Shown: positions 14,102-21,981 of the stretch, piece by piece
How the letters are laid out: each line of letters begins with the position of its first letter
Position numbering within the stretch: position 1 is the first letter of the stretch
DNA from: Curtobacterium sp. VKM Ac-1393
GTDB lineage: Bacteria > Actinomycetota > Actinomycetes > Actinomycetales > Microbacteriaceae
NCBI RefSeq assembly: GCF_015350995.1
Contig: NZ_JADKRW010000005.1
Location: 62,001-126,000 of the forward strand
Direction: 5' to 3'
Length of the DNA: 64,000 nucleotides
Position numbers and translations under genes: made by a program
The notes under the pieces: model-generated
What the model was told of the DNA's origin: nothing
The model's database searches: none
The model's input: only the letters and a program-made list of their open reading frames with translations

Positions 14102-14112
14102 GAACGCGCGGG

Positions 14113-15333
14113 TCAGCGCTGCGGGCTGCGCGCCCGACGCCGGCCGCGGGACGCGAGCGACGGCCGGCCGGTGAGCGGCACGCTCAGCGGGGTCCACCGG
14201 AACGCCTCGGTGACCGCCACGGACAGCACCACCACGAGCAGGTACGTCACGAGCGTCAGCCACGGACGCGGCACCACGGCCTCGAGCCAGCTGTCGCCGT
14301 ACAGCAGGATCCAGATCAGGAACGGATGGCTCAGGAAGATCCCGAACGACCGGTCCGAGGCATAGTCGACGAAGCGCGCGACCGGGCTGCCGGGGCGCCG
14401 ACGGTCCGCCCAGCGCGCTCCGATCGCCAGGAAGCCGACGAACACCGCGGTGCTCCAGACGGCCTCGATCGGTTGCAGCGGTGTCCCGGCGGCGTAGAGC
14501 GACTGGCCGAGGGCCACCTGGAGGGCCCAGACGCCGAGCGTCAGCGCGCCGACGCCAGCGAAGGCCCAGAGCACGGCGCGACGGTGCACCCGGATGAACC
14601 GGAGGAACGCGTCGGCGTGGTCGGCGGCGATCGCCCCGGAGACGATGAAGAACACGTACGAGAAGAAGAACTGCTTCTGGTAGCCGTGCAACCAGGCGTC
14701 GCTCGCCGGGAAGTACTTGTACCCGGCGAACACCACGAGCTGCACGACGAGCGCCACGACGAGCGCCGTGACGTGGTGCCCGCGGGTCTTCCGGACCAGC
14801 CACACGATGACCGGCAACAGCAGGTACACCTGCATCGTCACGAGCAGGAAGTACAGGTGGTACTTCGACGTCCCGGTGGCGATGCCGGTGGCGAGCGTCC
14901 GGACGAGATCGGGCACGTCGCCGCGTCGCGTGGCGCTGAGGAGCCACTCCGAGCCCACGTACACGAACGACCACGCCAGGTACGGCACACCGACGAGCAG
15001 GAACCGCTTCGGCCAGAACTGCGCCATCGGCCGCGGTCGCAGCGTGTAGCTGTAGACGAGCACGAAGGCGGTCAGCGAGAAGAAGACGAGCCGGGTGAAG
15101 TGCAGCAGCGCGAGCAGCGCGTTGAGCCCGACGTCGTCGGACGCGGCGGTGTGGCTGGTGGTGTGGACGCCGATCACGCAGGCGAACGTCAGGATCCGGA
15201 GGACGTCGACCTCGTACAGGTGGCGCGGCTTGCCTTCGGCCGTTCGGGTCGGGGTCTGGACGTGTGGCTGCTGCGGCTGGCCCTGTGGCTGCGGCTGGGC
15301 CTGCGACTTCGACTTCGACTGCGCACCGGTCAC
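14113..15333 (-). CDS. Membrane acyltransferase, family 3
   Basis: Multi-pass acyltransferase-3 protein (the family that O-acylates peptidoglycan, polysaccharides or macrolides). The 406-residue protein opens with a low-complexity Ser/Lys then Gln/Pro-rich tail (about 1-35), followed by EVDVLRILTFACVIGVHTT, the family's first helix with its conserved His, then about ten membrane segments. SDRSFGIFLSHPFLI near residue 320 matches the conserved late motif. The GTG start overlaps the ligase stop as GTGA, so the two are co-translated. Substrate is unknown. The chain ends in a basic tail, RGRRRARSPQR, typical of a cytoplasmic C-terminus. Confidence 0.88.
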   Translation of the reverse strand: MTGAQSKSKSQAQPQPQGQPQQPHVQTPTRTAEGKPRHLYEVDVLRILTFACVIGVHTTSHTAASDDVGLNALLALLHFTRLVFFSLTAFVLVYSYTLRPRPMAQFWPKRFLLVGVPYLAWSFVYVGSEWLLSATRRGDVPDLVRTLATGIATGTSKYHLYFLLVTMQVYLLLPVIVWLVRKTRGHHVTALVVALVVQLVVFAGYKYFPASDAWLHGYQKQFFFSYVFFIVSGAIAADHADAFLRFIRVHRRAVLWAFAGVGALTLGVWALQVALGQSLYAAGTPLQPIEAVWSTAVFVGFLAIGARWADRRRPGSPVARFVDYASDRSFGIFLSHPFLIWILLYGDSWLEAVVPRPWLTLVTYLLVVVLSVAVTEAFRWTPLSVPLTGRPSLASRGRRRARSPQR

Positions 15334-16832
15334 GACGGCTGCGCCATCGTCCGGACCTTCGCACGCTGCACCTTGCCGGTGGGCGCCCGCGGCAGGTCGG
15401 GCACGACGACGATCTCGACCGGGCGGCGGAACCGGGTCAGGTGGGCCTCGGCACGCGCGGTGAGGTCGGCGACGACCGTGCCGGGGTCGGGGTCCCGGTC
15501 GCCGTCCGACTGCAGGATCACGTAGGCGATCGGCACCGCGCCGAGCACGTCGTGCGGACGCCCGACCACCACCGCCTCGAGCACGCGGGGATCGCCGAGC
15601 AGTACGTCCTCGACCTCGGCCGGGTACACCTTCTCGCCACCGCGGTTGATGACGTCGTCGGACCGCCCGGCCAGCGACACCCAGCCGTCCGGGGACACGG
15701 ACCCGAGGTCCCCGGTGCGCAGCCAACCGTCGGCGTCGAACCGCTCGGATGCCCGGCCGAACAGGTACCGGTCGACGATGCCTGGGCCTCGGACCCACAG
15801 CGCACCGATCGCGTCAGCCGGCAGGGGCGTGTCGTCCTCGTCGCGGACCTGGACCTCGGAGCCGACCGGCACACCGACGGAACCAGGCCGCGCGGGTGCA
15901 CCGAGCGGCGTGGCCGTGATCTGCGATGCGCCCTCGGTCATGCCCCAACTGACGACGAGCGGCACGTTGCCGAGTGCCGCTCGAACGGGTTCGGGGAGCG
16001 GTGCGGAGGCACTCCGCACGAAGCGGAGCCCGTCCGGGAACGCGAGCGGTCCGGTCTTGGACAGCACCGCCAAGATCGCCGGCACCGCGTTCAGCCAGGT
16101 GATGCGCCGCTCGGCGAGCATCTCCCAGAACCCCGTCCGCCGGAAGCGCGGATCGAGTACCAGCGTCGCCCCGGCGACGAGCGTCGCCAGCAGGCCGACG
16201 ACCTCGGCGTTGACGTGGAACAACGGCAACGAGTTGAACCCGCGATCGCGCTCGGTCAGCCCGTTGTGCTCTGCGACCGCCCGTGCCACGACGAGCAACT
16301 GCGACTCCGGCAACTCGACGCCCTTCGGCGCGCCGGTCGACCCGGACGTGAACAGCACCACGGATCCCTCGCCCGGTGCGTCCGGGCTCTCCGCGGGCAC
16401 GTCGCCATCGCGGACGGCGGCCGGGAGGAACGTGGTCGCGTCGATCCCGCAGGCCGGCGCCCCGGGGACGGTCCCGTCCACGGCACGGTCCGACACCACG
16501 ATCGAGGCCCCGCCGATCAGGTCGGCGAGACGGGCCGGCTCGGTCGCCGGCTGTCCGGTGTCCACCGGGACGGCACGGCGACCGGTCGCCACGGCGGTCA
16601 GGTGCACCACGGCGAACGCGAGGGGGTCGCCGACGTCGACCAGGACCGCGCCGGACGCCGGGACGCCGATCGCGTCGAACGTCGCGGACCAGGCGGTCAC
16701 CGCGTCCTCGAGGCCCCGGTACGTCAGGACCCGCGCGGAACGGGCGTCCTCCAGGTACGGGCGCTCCGGACTCCCCGCCGCACGGGCACGGACGAGCGAG
16801 CGCAGGTCGGGTTCTCGGTCGAGGGGCTGCAC
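15330..16832 (-). CDS. Acyl-CoA synthetase-like AMP-dependent ligase
   Basis: ANL-superfamily enzyme that adenylates a carboxylic acid and usually transfers it to CoA. The 500-residue protein has the phosphate loop TSGSTGAPKG (162-171), GMTEGASQ near 294, TGDLGSVSPDG near 378, the hinge GRSDDVINRGGEKVYPAEVE near 392-411, and the C-terminal catalytic lysine in PTGKVQR near 489, so all core motifs are intact. The acyl substrate cannot be read. The start is a GTG at 16832; TAGCCT lies 6 nt upstream and could be a leaderless promoter. It sits 22 nt after the exported hydrolase and overlaps the acyltransferase, pointing to a joint acyl-activation and transfer function. Confidence 0.88.
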   Translation of the reverse strand: MQPLDREPDLRSLVRARAAGSPERPYLEDARSARVLTYRGLEDAVTAWSATFDAIGVPASGAVLVDVGDPLAFAVVHLTAVATGRRAVPVDTGQPATEPARLADLIGGASIVVSDRAVDGTVPGAPACGIDATTFLPAAVRDGDVPAESPDAPGEGSVVLFTSGSTGAPKGVELPESQLLVVARAVAEHNGLTERDRGFNSLPLFHVNAEVVGLLATLVAGATLVLDPRFRRTGFWEMLAERRITWLNAVPAILAVLSKTGPLAFPDGLRFVRSASAPLPEPVRAALGNVPLVVSWGMTEGASQITATPLGAPARPGSVGVPVGSEVQVRDEDDTPLPADAIGALWVRGPGIVDRYLFGRASERFDADGWLRTGDLGSVSPDGWVSLAGRSDDVINRGGEKVYPAEVEDVLLGDPRVLEAVVVGRPHDVLGAVPIAYVILQSDGDRDPDPGTVVADLTARAEAHLTRFRRPVEIVVVPDLPRAPTGKVQRAKVRTMAQPS

Positions 16833-16854
16833 CAGCAGAGGCTATTGCTCGTGG

Positions 16855-17934
16855 CTATGAGCCGTCAGGGGGAACGGTGCCGGCTGACGGTGCAGCGCCC
16901 TCGGTCGGGAACCGGTGCAGCATCCACTGCCAGATCGCCGTCATCCGCGCCTTCCCGTCCGCGCCGAGCGGCGTCGAGTCCTTGATGATGAGCGAGTGCG
17001 CCTTCCCCCGCCCCCGGACGTCGGTCAGGATCGCGTGCGGGTCGGCGCCGACGGGCGGTGGGTCGGTGTCCGTGCGGAACGGACCGGTCGTGCCGTCGAG
17101 TCCGAGGACCCGCCACGAGCCGGTGATCCGCGGGCCGAAGGCGTCGCGGACGTCGTCGACGGCGTACATCCGCGCGACGGGCGTCTGGCCGGGTCGATCC
17201 ATCCAGGCCGCGTGCGACGGTCCCCGCGACTCGACGGGCGACGAGAACATCAGCGCCCCGCGGACGGACCGGATGTGCGCGATGTACGCCGCCTCGCCAC
17301 CGCCCTGGGAGTGTCCGGCCACCACGATGTCCTGCCAGGCGATGTCGTCGTCACCCTGCACGAACCGGCCCCACCCGCCGTCGGGGTCGTGGTCGTCGAG
17401 GTAGGCCACCGCGTCGCGGAAGCGCGACACGATCGACCCGGCGGGCGTCACCGAACTGAACTGGGACTGGCGGGTGCCGTCGAACCGGTTGCGCTGGACC
17501 ATGCCGTAGCAGCGGGCGTCGGCCTCGCACGTGCCGGACAGGGTCCGGCCGAGGTTCCAGTAGTCCAACCCGAGCACGTGGTACCCGTCCGCGAGGGCCT
17601 GACCGAGGAAGCGCTGGTAGTCCGCCGGTCGGGATCGTGTGGCGGGCAGGAACAGCAGGAGCGGTCCGTCGACGGAAGTGCGAGCCGCGAAGTCGTCGCG
17701 GTTCGGGGTGAGCCGTTCGCCGCCCACGGTGCCGAGCCGGAAGCGGTGGAACTCCCCCGCAGGTCCGCGGTCATCGCCCGACGGTGCCTCGTCGGCGTGC
17801 GAGCGATCGGTCGTCGGCGTCCGTCCCTCGTCCTCGATGCGCTGCGCCCCGAGCAGGTTCGCTGCGACCAGTGCGCCGCCACCGATCGCGACGAGGACGA
17901 TCGCGGCGAGGACGAGCAGCAGACGGTGCTTCAC
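16855..17934 (-). CDS. Exported or membrane-anchored alpha/beta hydrolase
   Basis: The N-terminus has a basic end then one hydrophobic segment (about 6-28), fitting a signal anchor; the next residues are polar and disordered-looking. The catalytic domain carries the nucleophile elbow GHSQGGG near residue 210 and a late aspartate/histidine-containing tail. It resembles BPSS1187-type secreted hydrolases (tentative). The protein should act outside the membrane on an ester or amide. I chose the GTG at 17934, which overlaps the coaE stop as GTGA and gives 359 residues; a GTG at 17952 is possible. Downstream are the ligase and acyltransferase genes, so it may remove or trim what they attach. Confidence 0.8.
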   Translation of the reverse strand: MKHRLLLVLAAIVLVAIGGGALVAANLLGAQRIEDEGRTPTTDRSHADEAPSGDDRGPAGEFHRFRLGTVGGERLTPNRDDFAARTSVDGPLLLFLPATRSRPADYQRFLGQALADGYHVLGLDYWNLGRTLSGTCEADARCYGMVQRNRFDGTRQSQFSSVTPAGSIVSRFRDAVAYLDDHDPDGGWGRFVQGDDDIAWQDIVVAGHSQGGGEAAYIAHIRSVRGALMFSSPVESRGPSHAAWMDRPGQTPVARMYAVDDVRDAFGPRITGSWRVLGLDGTTGPFRTDTDPPPVGADPHAILTDVRGRGKAHSLIIKDSTPLGADGKARMTAIWQWMLHRFPTEGAAPSAGTVPPDGS

Positions 17935-18533
17935 GAGGTGATCCGCGACCACACCTCGTCGGCCGAACGGAGGGTCTGCGCGAGCGTGCCCGTCGCGTCG
18001 ACGACGTGGTCGGCGAGGGCGAGACGGTCGGCGTCGCTCGCCTGCGCGGCGACCCGGCGTTCAGCGTCGTCGCGGGCCATGCCGCGGTGCTCGACGAGTC
18101 GTTCGATGCGCTGGGCCGCCGGGGCGTCGACGACGACGACCGCGTCGAACCGGATCGGGCGGGAGCCACGGGCCTCGGCCAGCAGCGGCACGTCGTACAC
18201 GACCATCGCGTCGGGGTCGGCGGCGCCGGCTTCGTCGAAGGCGCGCTGCGCGAGCCGCCAGACCTCGGGGTGCGTGATCGCCTCGAGGTCCTTCCGGGCA
18301 GCCGGGTCCGAGAACACGATCGCTCCGAGCGCCGCCCGGTCGAGCGAGCCGTCGGCCGCGATCACCGAGGAGCCGAACCGCTCGGCGACCTGCGCGAGCC
18401 CGGGGCTGCCGGGTGCGACGGCGTCCCGCGCCAACCGGTCGGCATCGACGACGATGCCGCCGTGCTCCGCCCAACGCTTGGAGACCGTCGACTTGCCCGC
18501 GGCGATGCCGCCCGTGAGACCGATGATGCGCAC
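17931..18533 (-). CDS. coaE: Dephospho-CoA kinase
   Basis: Last step of CoA synthesis: phosphorylates the 3'-hydroxyl of dephospho-CoA using ATP. The 200-residue protein has the P-loop GLTGGIAAGKST at 5-16, the family DADRLAR near 30 and VYDVPLLAEAR near 112. Length is typical of the single-domain form. It starts downstream of the rpsA terminator, so it has its own promoter or read-through, and its stop overlaps the hydrolase start. In related actinobacteria coaE sits directly between rpsA and uvrB; here the hydrolase-ligase-acyltransferase-MFS block has been inserted after it. Confidence 0.97.
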   Translation of the reverse strand: MRIIGLTGGIAAGKSTVSKRWAEHGGIVVDADRLARDAVAPGSPGLAQVAERFGSSVIAADGSLDRAALGAIVFSDPAARKDLEAITHPEVWRLAQRAFDEAGAADPDAMVVYDVPLLAEARGSRPIRFDAVVVVDAPAAQRIERLVEHRGMARDDAERRVAAQASDADRLALADHVVDATGTLAQTLRSADEVWSRITS

Positions 18534-18570
18534 GGCGACAGGCTAACGACCCGCAGCGTGGAAACGCCGA

Positions 18571-18602
18571 AAGCCCGGCACCCCCTGGGGGATGCCGGGC
18601 TT
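18571..18602 (-). terminator. Intrinsic terminator of rpsA
   Basis: A stem of 10 bp plus 3 bp, broken by one mismatch, with a 4-nt loop, 23 nt beyond the rpsA stop codon. On the minus strand the stem ends GGGCTTT followed by a weak T-containing stretch. It separates rpsA from coaE. Confidence 0.8.
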
Positions 18603-18624
18603 CCGGTCAGTGCGACTCGCTCGA

Positions 18625-20103
18625 TCAGTTGGTCGAGCTGAGCTTCTCGCGGAGCGCCGCCAGCGAAGCGTCGTCGGCGAGGGGGCTTGCGCCACCGGTC
18701 TCGCTCGAGAACGACGACGAAGAGGAAGCGGACGACGTCGATGCGCCGGCCGGGAGGTCGAAGCCACCCTTTTCCTCGTCGGCGATGGTCTTCGCGACCT
18801 GCGCCTTGTGGGCTTCCCAACGACCCTGGGCGGCCGCGTACTGGCCCTCCCACTCGGTGCGCTGGGTGTCGTAGCCCTCAAGCCACTCGTTCGTCTCCGG
18901 GTCGAAGCCGTCCGGGTACTTGTAGTCACCCTTGTCGTCGTACTCGGTCGGCATGCCGTAGAGCGCCGGGTCGAACTCGGTGCCCTCGGGGTCCACGCCC
19001 TCGTTCGCCTGCTTGAGGCTGAGCGAGATGCGGCGACGGTCGAGGTCGATGTCGATGATCTTGACGAAGACCTCGTCGTTGACCGAGACGACCTGCTCGG
19101 CGAGCTCCACGTGCTTGTTCGAGAGCTCGGAGATGTGCACCAGACCCTCGATGCCGTCGGCAACGCGGACGAAGGCACCGAACGGGACGAGCTTCGTGAC
19201 CTTGCCCGGTGCGATCTGACCGATCGCGTGGGTACGGGCGAAGACCTGCCACGGGTCCTCCTGCGTCGCCTTGAGCGAGAGCGACACGCGCTCGCGGTCC
19301 AGGTCGACCTCGAGGATCTCGACGGTGACTTCCTGACCGACCTCGACGACCTCGCTGGCGTGCTCGATGTGCTTCCAGCTGAGCTCGGAGACGTGGACGA
19401 GACCGTCGACGCCACCGAGGTCCACGAACGCACCGAAGTTGACGATCGAGGACACGATGCCCTTGCGGACCTGGCCCTTGTGCAGGTTGTTGAGGAACGT
19501 GGTCCGGGACTCGGACTGCGTCTGCTCGAGGAGCGCACGGCGCGACAGGACCACGTTGTTGCGGTTCTTGTCGAGCTCGAGGATCTTCGCCTCGATCTCC
19601 TGGCCGAGGTACGGCGTGAGGTCGCGGACGCGACGGAGCTCGATGAGCGAGGCGGGGAGGAAGCCGCGGAGACCGATGTCGACGATCAGGCCGCCCTTGA
19701 CGACCTCGATGACCGTGCCGGTCACGACGCCGTCGGACTCCTTGATCTTCTCGACGTCGCCCCATGCGCGCTCGTACTGCGCACGCTTCTTCGACAGGAT
19801 GAGGCGGCCTTCCTTGTCCTCCTTCTGGAGAACCAGGGCCTCGACCTCGTCGCCGACCTTGACGACCTCGTTGGGGTCGACGTCGTGCTTGATCGAGAGC
19901 TCGCGCGAGGGGATGACGCCCTCGGTCTTGTAACCGACGTCGAGGAGGACCTCGTCGCGGTCGATCTTCACGACGGTGCCGGAGATGAGATCACCGTCGT
20001 TGAAGAACTTCAGGGTCTTCTCGACCTCGGCCAGGAAGTCATCAGCCGAACCGATGTCGTTGATGGCGACCTGCTTAGGAGCCTTGGTCGTAGTGGTTGT
20101 CAT
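18625..20103 (-). CDS. rpsA: 30S ribosomal protein S1
   Basis: RNA-binding ribosomal protein that helps mRNAs dock on the 30S subunit. The 492-residue protein has four S1 OB-fold repeats between about 35 and 365 (for example VKIDRDEVLLDVGYKTEG, VEVVKGGLIVDIGLRGFLP, VNFGAFVDLGGVDGLVHVSE, VPFGAFVRVADGIEGLVHIS). A Ser-rich acidic C-terminus follows (STSSASSSSSFSSETGG). Repeats three and four have the canonical GAFV and GLVH motifs. The ATG at 20103 follows a leader of about 100 nt; in-frame sequence upstream is not protein-like. It is monocistronic, bounded by a promoter at 20214-20243 and a terminator at 18571-18602. Confidence 0.97.
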   Translation of the reverse strand: MTTTTTKAPKQVAINDIGSADDFLAEVEKTLKFFNDGDLISGTVVKIDRDEVLLDVGYKTEGVIPSRELSIKHDVDPNEVVKVGDEVEALVLQKEDKEGRLILSKKRAQYERAWGDVEKIKESDGVVTGTVIEVVKGGLIVDIGLRGFLPASLIELRRVRDLTPYLGQEIEAKILELDKNRNNVVLSRRALLEQTQSESRTTFLNNLHKGQVRKGIVSSIVNFGAFVDLGGVDGLVHVSELSWKHIEHASEVVEVGQEVTVEILEVDLDRERVSLSLKATQEDPWQVFARTHAIGQIAPGKVTKLVPFGAFVRVADGIEGLVHISELSNKHVELAEQVVSVNDEVFVKIIDIDLDRRRISLSLKQANEGVDPEGTEFDPALYGMPTEYDDKGDYKYPDGFDPETNEWLEGYDTQRTEWEGQYAAAQGRWEAHKAQVAKTIADEEKGGFDLPAGASTSSASSSSSFSSETGGASPLADDASLAALREKLSSTN

Positions 20104-20213
20104 GTAGAGATTGCTCCGAACGGACATGAGTCGGGCCGTGGCGTGCGGGGGGTCGAGACCCCCGTGGTGCTCCGCCGTGGCGATTGATTGAGTGGCGCGG
20201 ATTGCGCCGCACA

Positions 20214-20243
20214 AGTCTAACCGCACCGGCCGAGCCCTCACAA
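20214..20243 (-). promoter_or_regulatory. Candidate rpsA promoter
   Basis: On the minus strand TTGTGA (20243-20238) and TAGACT (20219-20214) are spaced by 18 bp, a good fit to a housekeeping sigma promoter. It would give a leader of about 100 nt, which includes a GGGGGTC-GAGA-ACCCCC-like hairpin around 20145-20162. Confidence 0.55.
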
Positions 20244-20263
20244 CCGGGCGTGTCGCCGGCGCG

Positions 20264-21943
20264 TCAGCCGAGCAGGGCGCTCCGCAGGGTGTCCAGACCG
20301 ATGCTGCCGAGGGACAGTGCGCGGCGGTGGAACGCCTTGAGGTCGAAGGCCGCACCCTCGCGGGCGGCGACCTCGTCGCGGATCGACTCCCACACCCGCT
20401 GCCCGACCTTGTACGACGGTGCCTGCCCGGGCCACCCGAAGTACCGCGCGACCTCGAACTGCACGAACGCGTCGTCCATGTTCACGTTCTCGCGCATGAA
20501 GTCGAGGGCGTACTCCCACGTCCAGCCGCCGCCGTCCGGGTTCGTCTTCTGCAGGTGCACGCCGATGTCGAGCACCACGCGCGCGGCTCGCATGCGCTGC
20601 CCGTCGAGCATGCCCAGACGGTCACCGTCGTCGTCGAGGAACCCGAGCTGTTCCATCAGGCGCTCGGCGTAGAGCGCCCACCCCTCGACGTGCCCGGAGG
20701 ACCCGGAGAGCTGGCGCCGCCACGTGTTCAGCTCGCCGCGGTTGTAGACGCCCTGGCTGATCTGCAGGTGGTGGCCGGGGACACCCTCGTGGTACACCGT
20801 GGTCTTCTCGCGCCAGGTGCCGAACTCGGTGACCCCCTCGGGCACCGACCACCACATCCGGCCCGCGCGGGAGAAGTCGTCGGACGGGCCGCTGTAGTAG
20901 ATCCCGCCCTCTTGCGTCGGGGCGATGCGGCACTCCAGGCGGCGGATCGGATCCGGGATGTCGAAGTACGTGCCGGCCATCGCGGCGACCGAGGCGTCGC
21001 TCGTCTCCTGCATCCACCGCTGCAGGGCTTCGGTGCCGTGCAGGATCCGTGCCGGGTCGGTGTCGAGGACCTCGATGGCGCGGGCGACGCTGGCGCCCGG
21101 CTCGATCCGGTCGGCGATGCGCTCCTGCTCGTCGCGCATGCGGGCGAGTTCCTCGAGGCCCCACTCGTACGTCTCGTCGAGGTCGACCACGGCGCCGAGG
21201 AACCGACGGGAGTGCAGCTCGTACGCGTCGCGGCCGACGGCGTCGACCGGGGTGGCGAGCGGGAGCAGCTCGTGTTCGAGGAACTGCCCGAGGCTGCGGT
21301 AGGCGGCCGAGGCGACCTCGGCCCCGCGGCTCAGGTCAGCGCGGAGCGAGTCCGGCACCGCGGACCCGTCATCGAGGGCGGCACCCTCGGCGAGCCGGCG
21401 GAAGAACCCGTCCTCGGCACCGTTGCGGGCGGCCTGCTCCGCCACCAGGGCGACCTGCCGCTTCGCCGGGGTGACGTCGTCGCGCGTGCCCTGGAGCAGG
21501 GTCTCGCGGATGCCCTCGAGCGCGTCCGGCAGCGCGTGCAGTCGGCTGGCCACGTCCTGCCAGTCGGCCTCGGTCGCGGTCGGCATCAGGTCGATGATCT
21601 CGCGGACGGACTGCGTCGGGCTCGCGATCACGTTGAGGTCGCGGAGGTGCAGCCCACGGTCGTACGACTCCTGCACCAGGTCGAGCTCCGCGCCGAGGTC
21701 CGCCTTCGTGACATCGTCGACGGGGTCCACGGCCGCGGCGGCGTCGAGCGCACGCTTGGCGGCCCGCGCCGCGTCTGCCAGGGCTGCGGCCCCGGCCGGC
21801 GAGGTGTCGCCGTACTCCCCCGTCCGACCCGGCACACCGATGTACGTGGCGGTCGTCGGGTCGAGGTCGACGAGGGTCGTGACCCACCCCTCGGCGACGT
21901 GGTCGACGGCGGTCTGCTGGCGGACGGGACGCTCTTCGCTCAT
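20264..21943 (-). CDS. DUF885 family metallopeptidase-like protein
   Basis: Member of the DUF885 family, predicted zinc carboxypeptidase-like enzymes related to the M32/gluzincin fold. The 559-residue, soluble, alpha-rich protein contains TVYHEGVPGHHLQIS near residue 385, the family's HExxxGHH-type metal site, with SGHVEGWALYAERLM about 35 residues later supplying the downstream glutamate. No signal peptide is visible, so it should be cytoplasmic. Substrate is unknown. A TAGGGT hexamer lies 6 nt before the ATG, suggesting a leaderless transcript. It sits between polA and rpsA, transcribed in the same direction, with a 160-bp gap after it holding the rpsA promoter. Confidence 0.85.
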   Translation of the reverse strand: MSEERPVRQQTAVDHVAEGWVTTLVDLDPTTATYIGVPGRTGEYGDTSPAGAAALADAARAAKRALDAAAAVDPVDDVTKADLGAELDLVQESYDRGLHLRDLNVIASPTQSVREIIDLMPTATEADWQDVASRLHALPDALEGIRETLLQGTRDDVTPAKRQVALVAEQAARNGAEDGFFRRLAEGAALDDGSAVPDSLRADLSRGAEVASAAYRSLGQFLEHELLPLATPVDAVGRDAYELHSRRFLGAVVDLDETYEWGLEELARMRDEQERIADRIEPGASVARAIEVLDTDPARILHGTEALQRWMQETSDASVAAMAGTYFDIPDPIRRLECRIAPTQEGGIYYSGPSDDFSRAGRMWWSVPEGVTEFGTWREKTTVYHEGVPGHHLQISQGVYNRGELNTWRRQLSGSSGHVEGWALYAERLMEQLGFLDDDGDRLGMLDGQRMRAARVVLDIGVHLQKTNPDGGGWTWEYALDFMRENVNMDDAFVQFEVARYFGWPGQAPSYKVGQRVWESIRDEVAAREGAAFDLKAFHRRALSLGSIGLDTLRSALLG

Positions 21944-21949
21944 GGTCCG

Positions 21950-21955
21950 ACCCTA
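21950..21955 (-). promoter_or_regulatory. Candidate -10 element of the DUF885 gene
   Basis: Reads TAGGGT on the minus strand, preceded by GA, and ends 6 nt before the ATG at 21943. The spacing places the transcription start on the start codon. Confidence 0.5.
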
Positions 21956-21981
21956 TCCACCACGACCGGACGGCACGCGGG

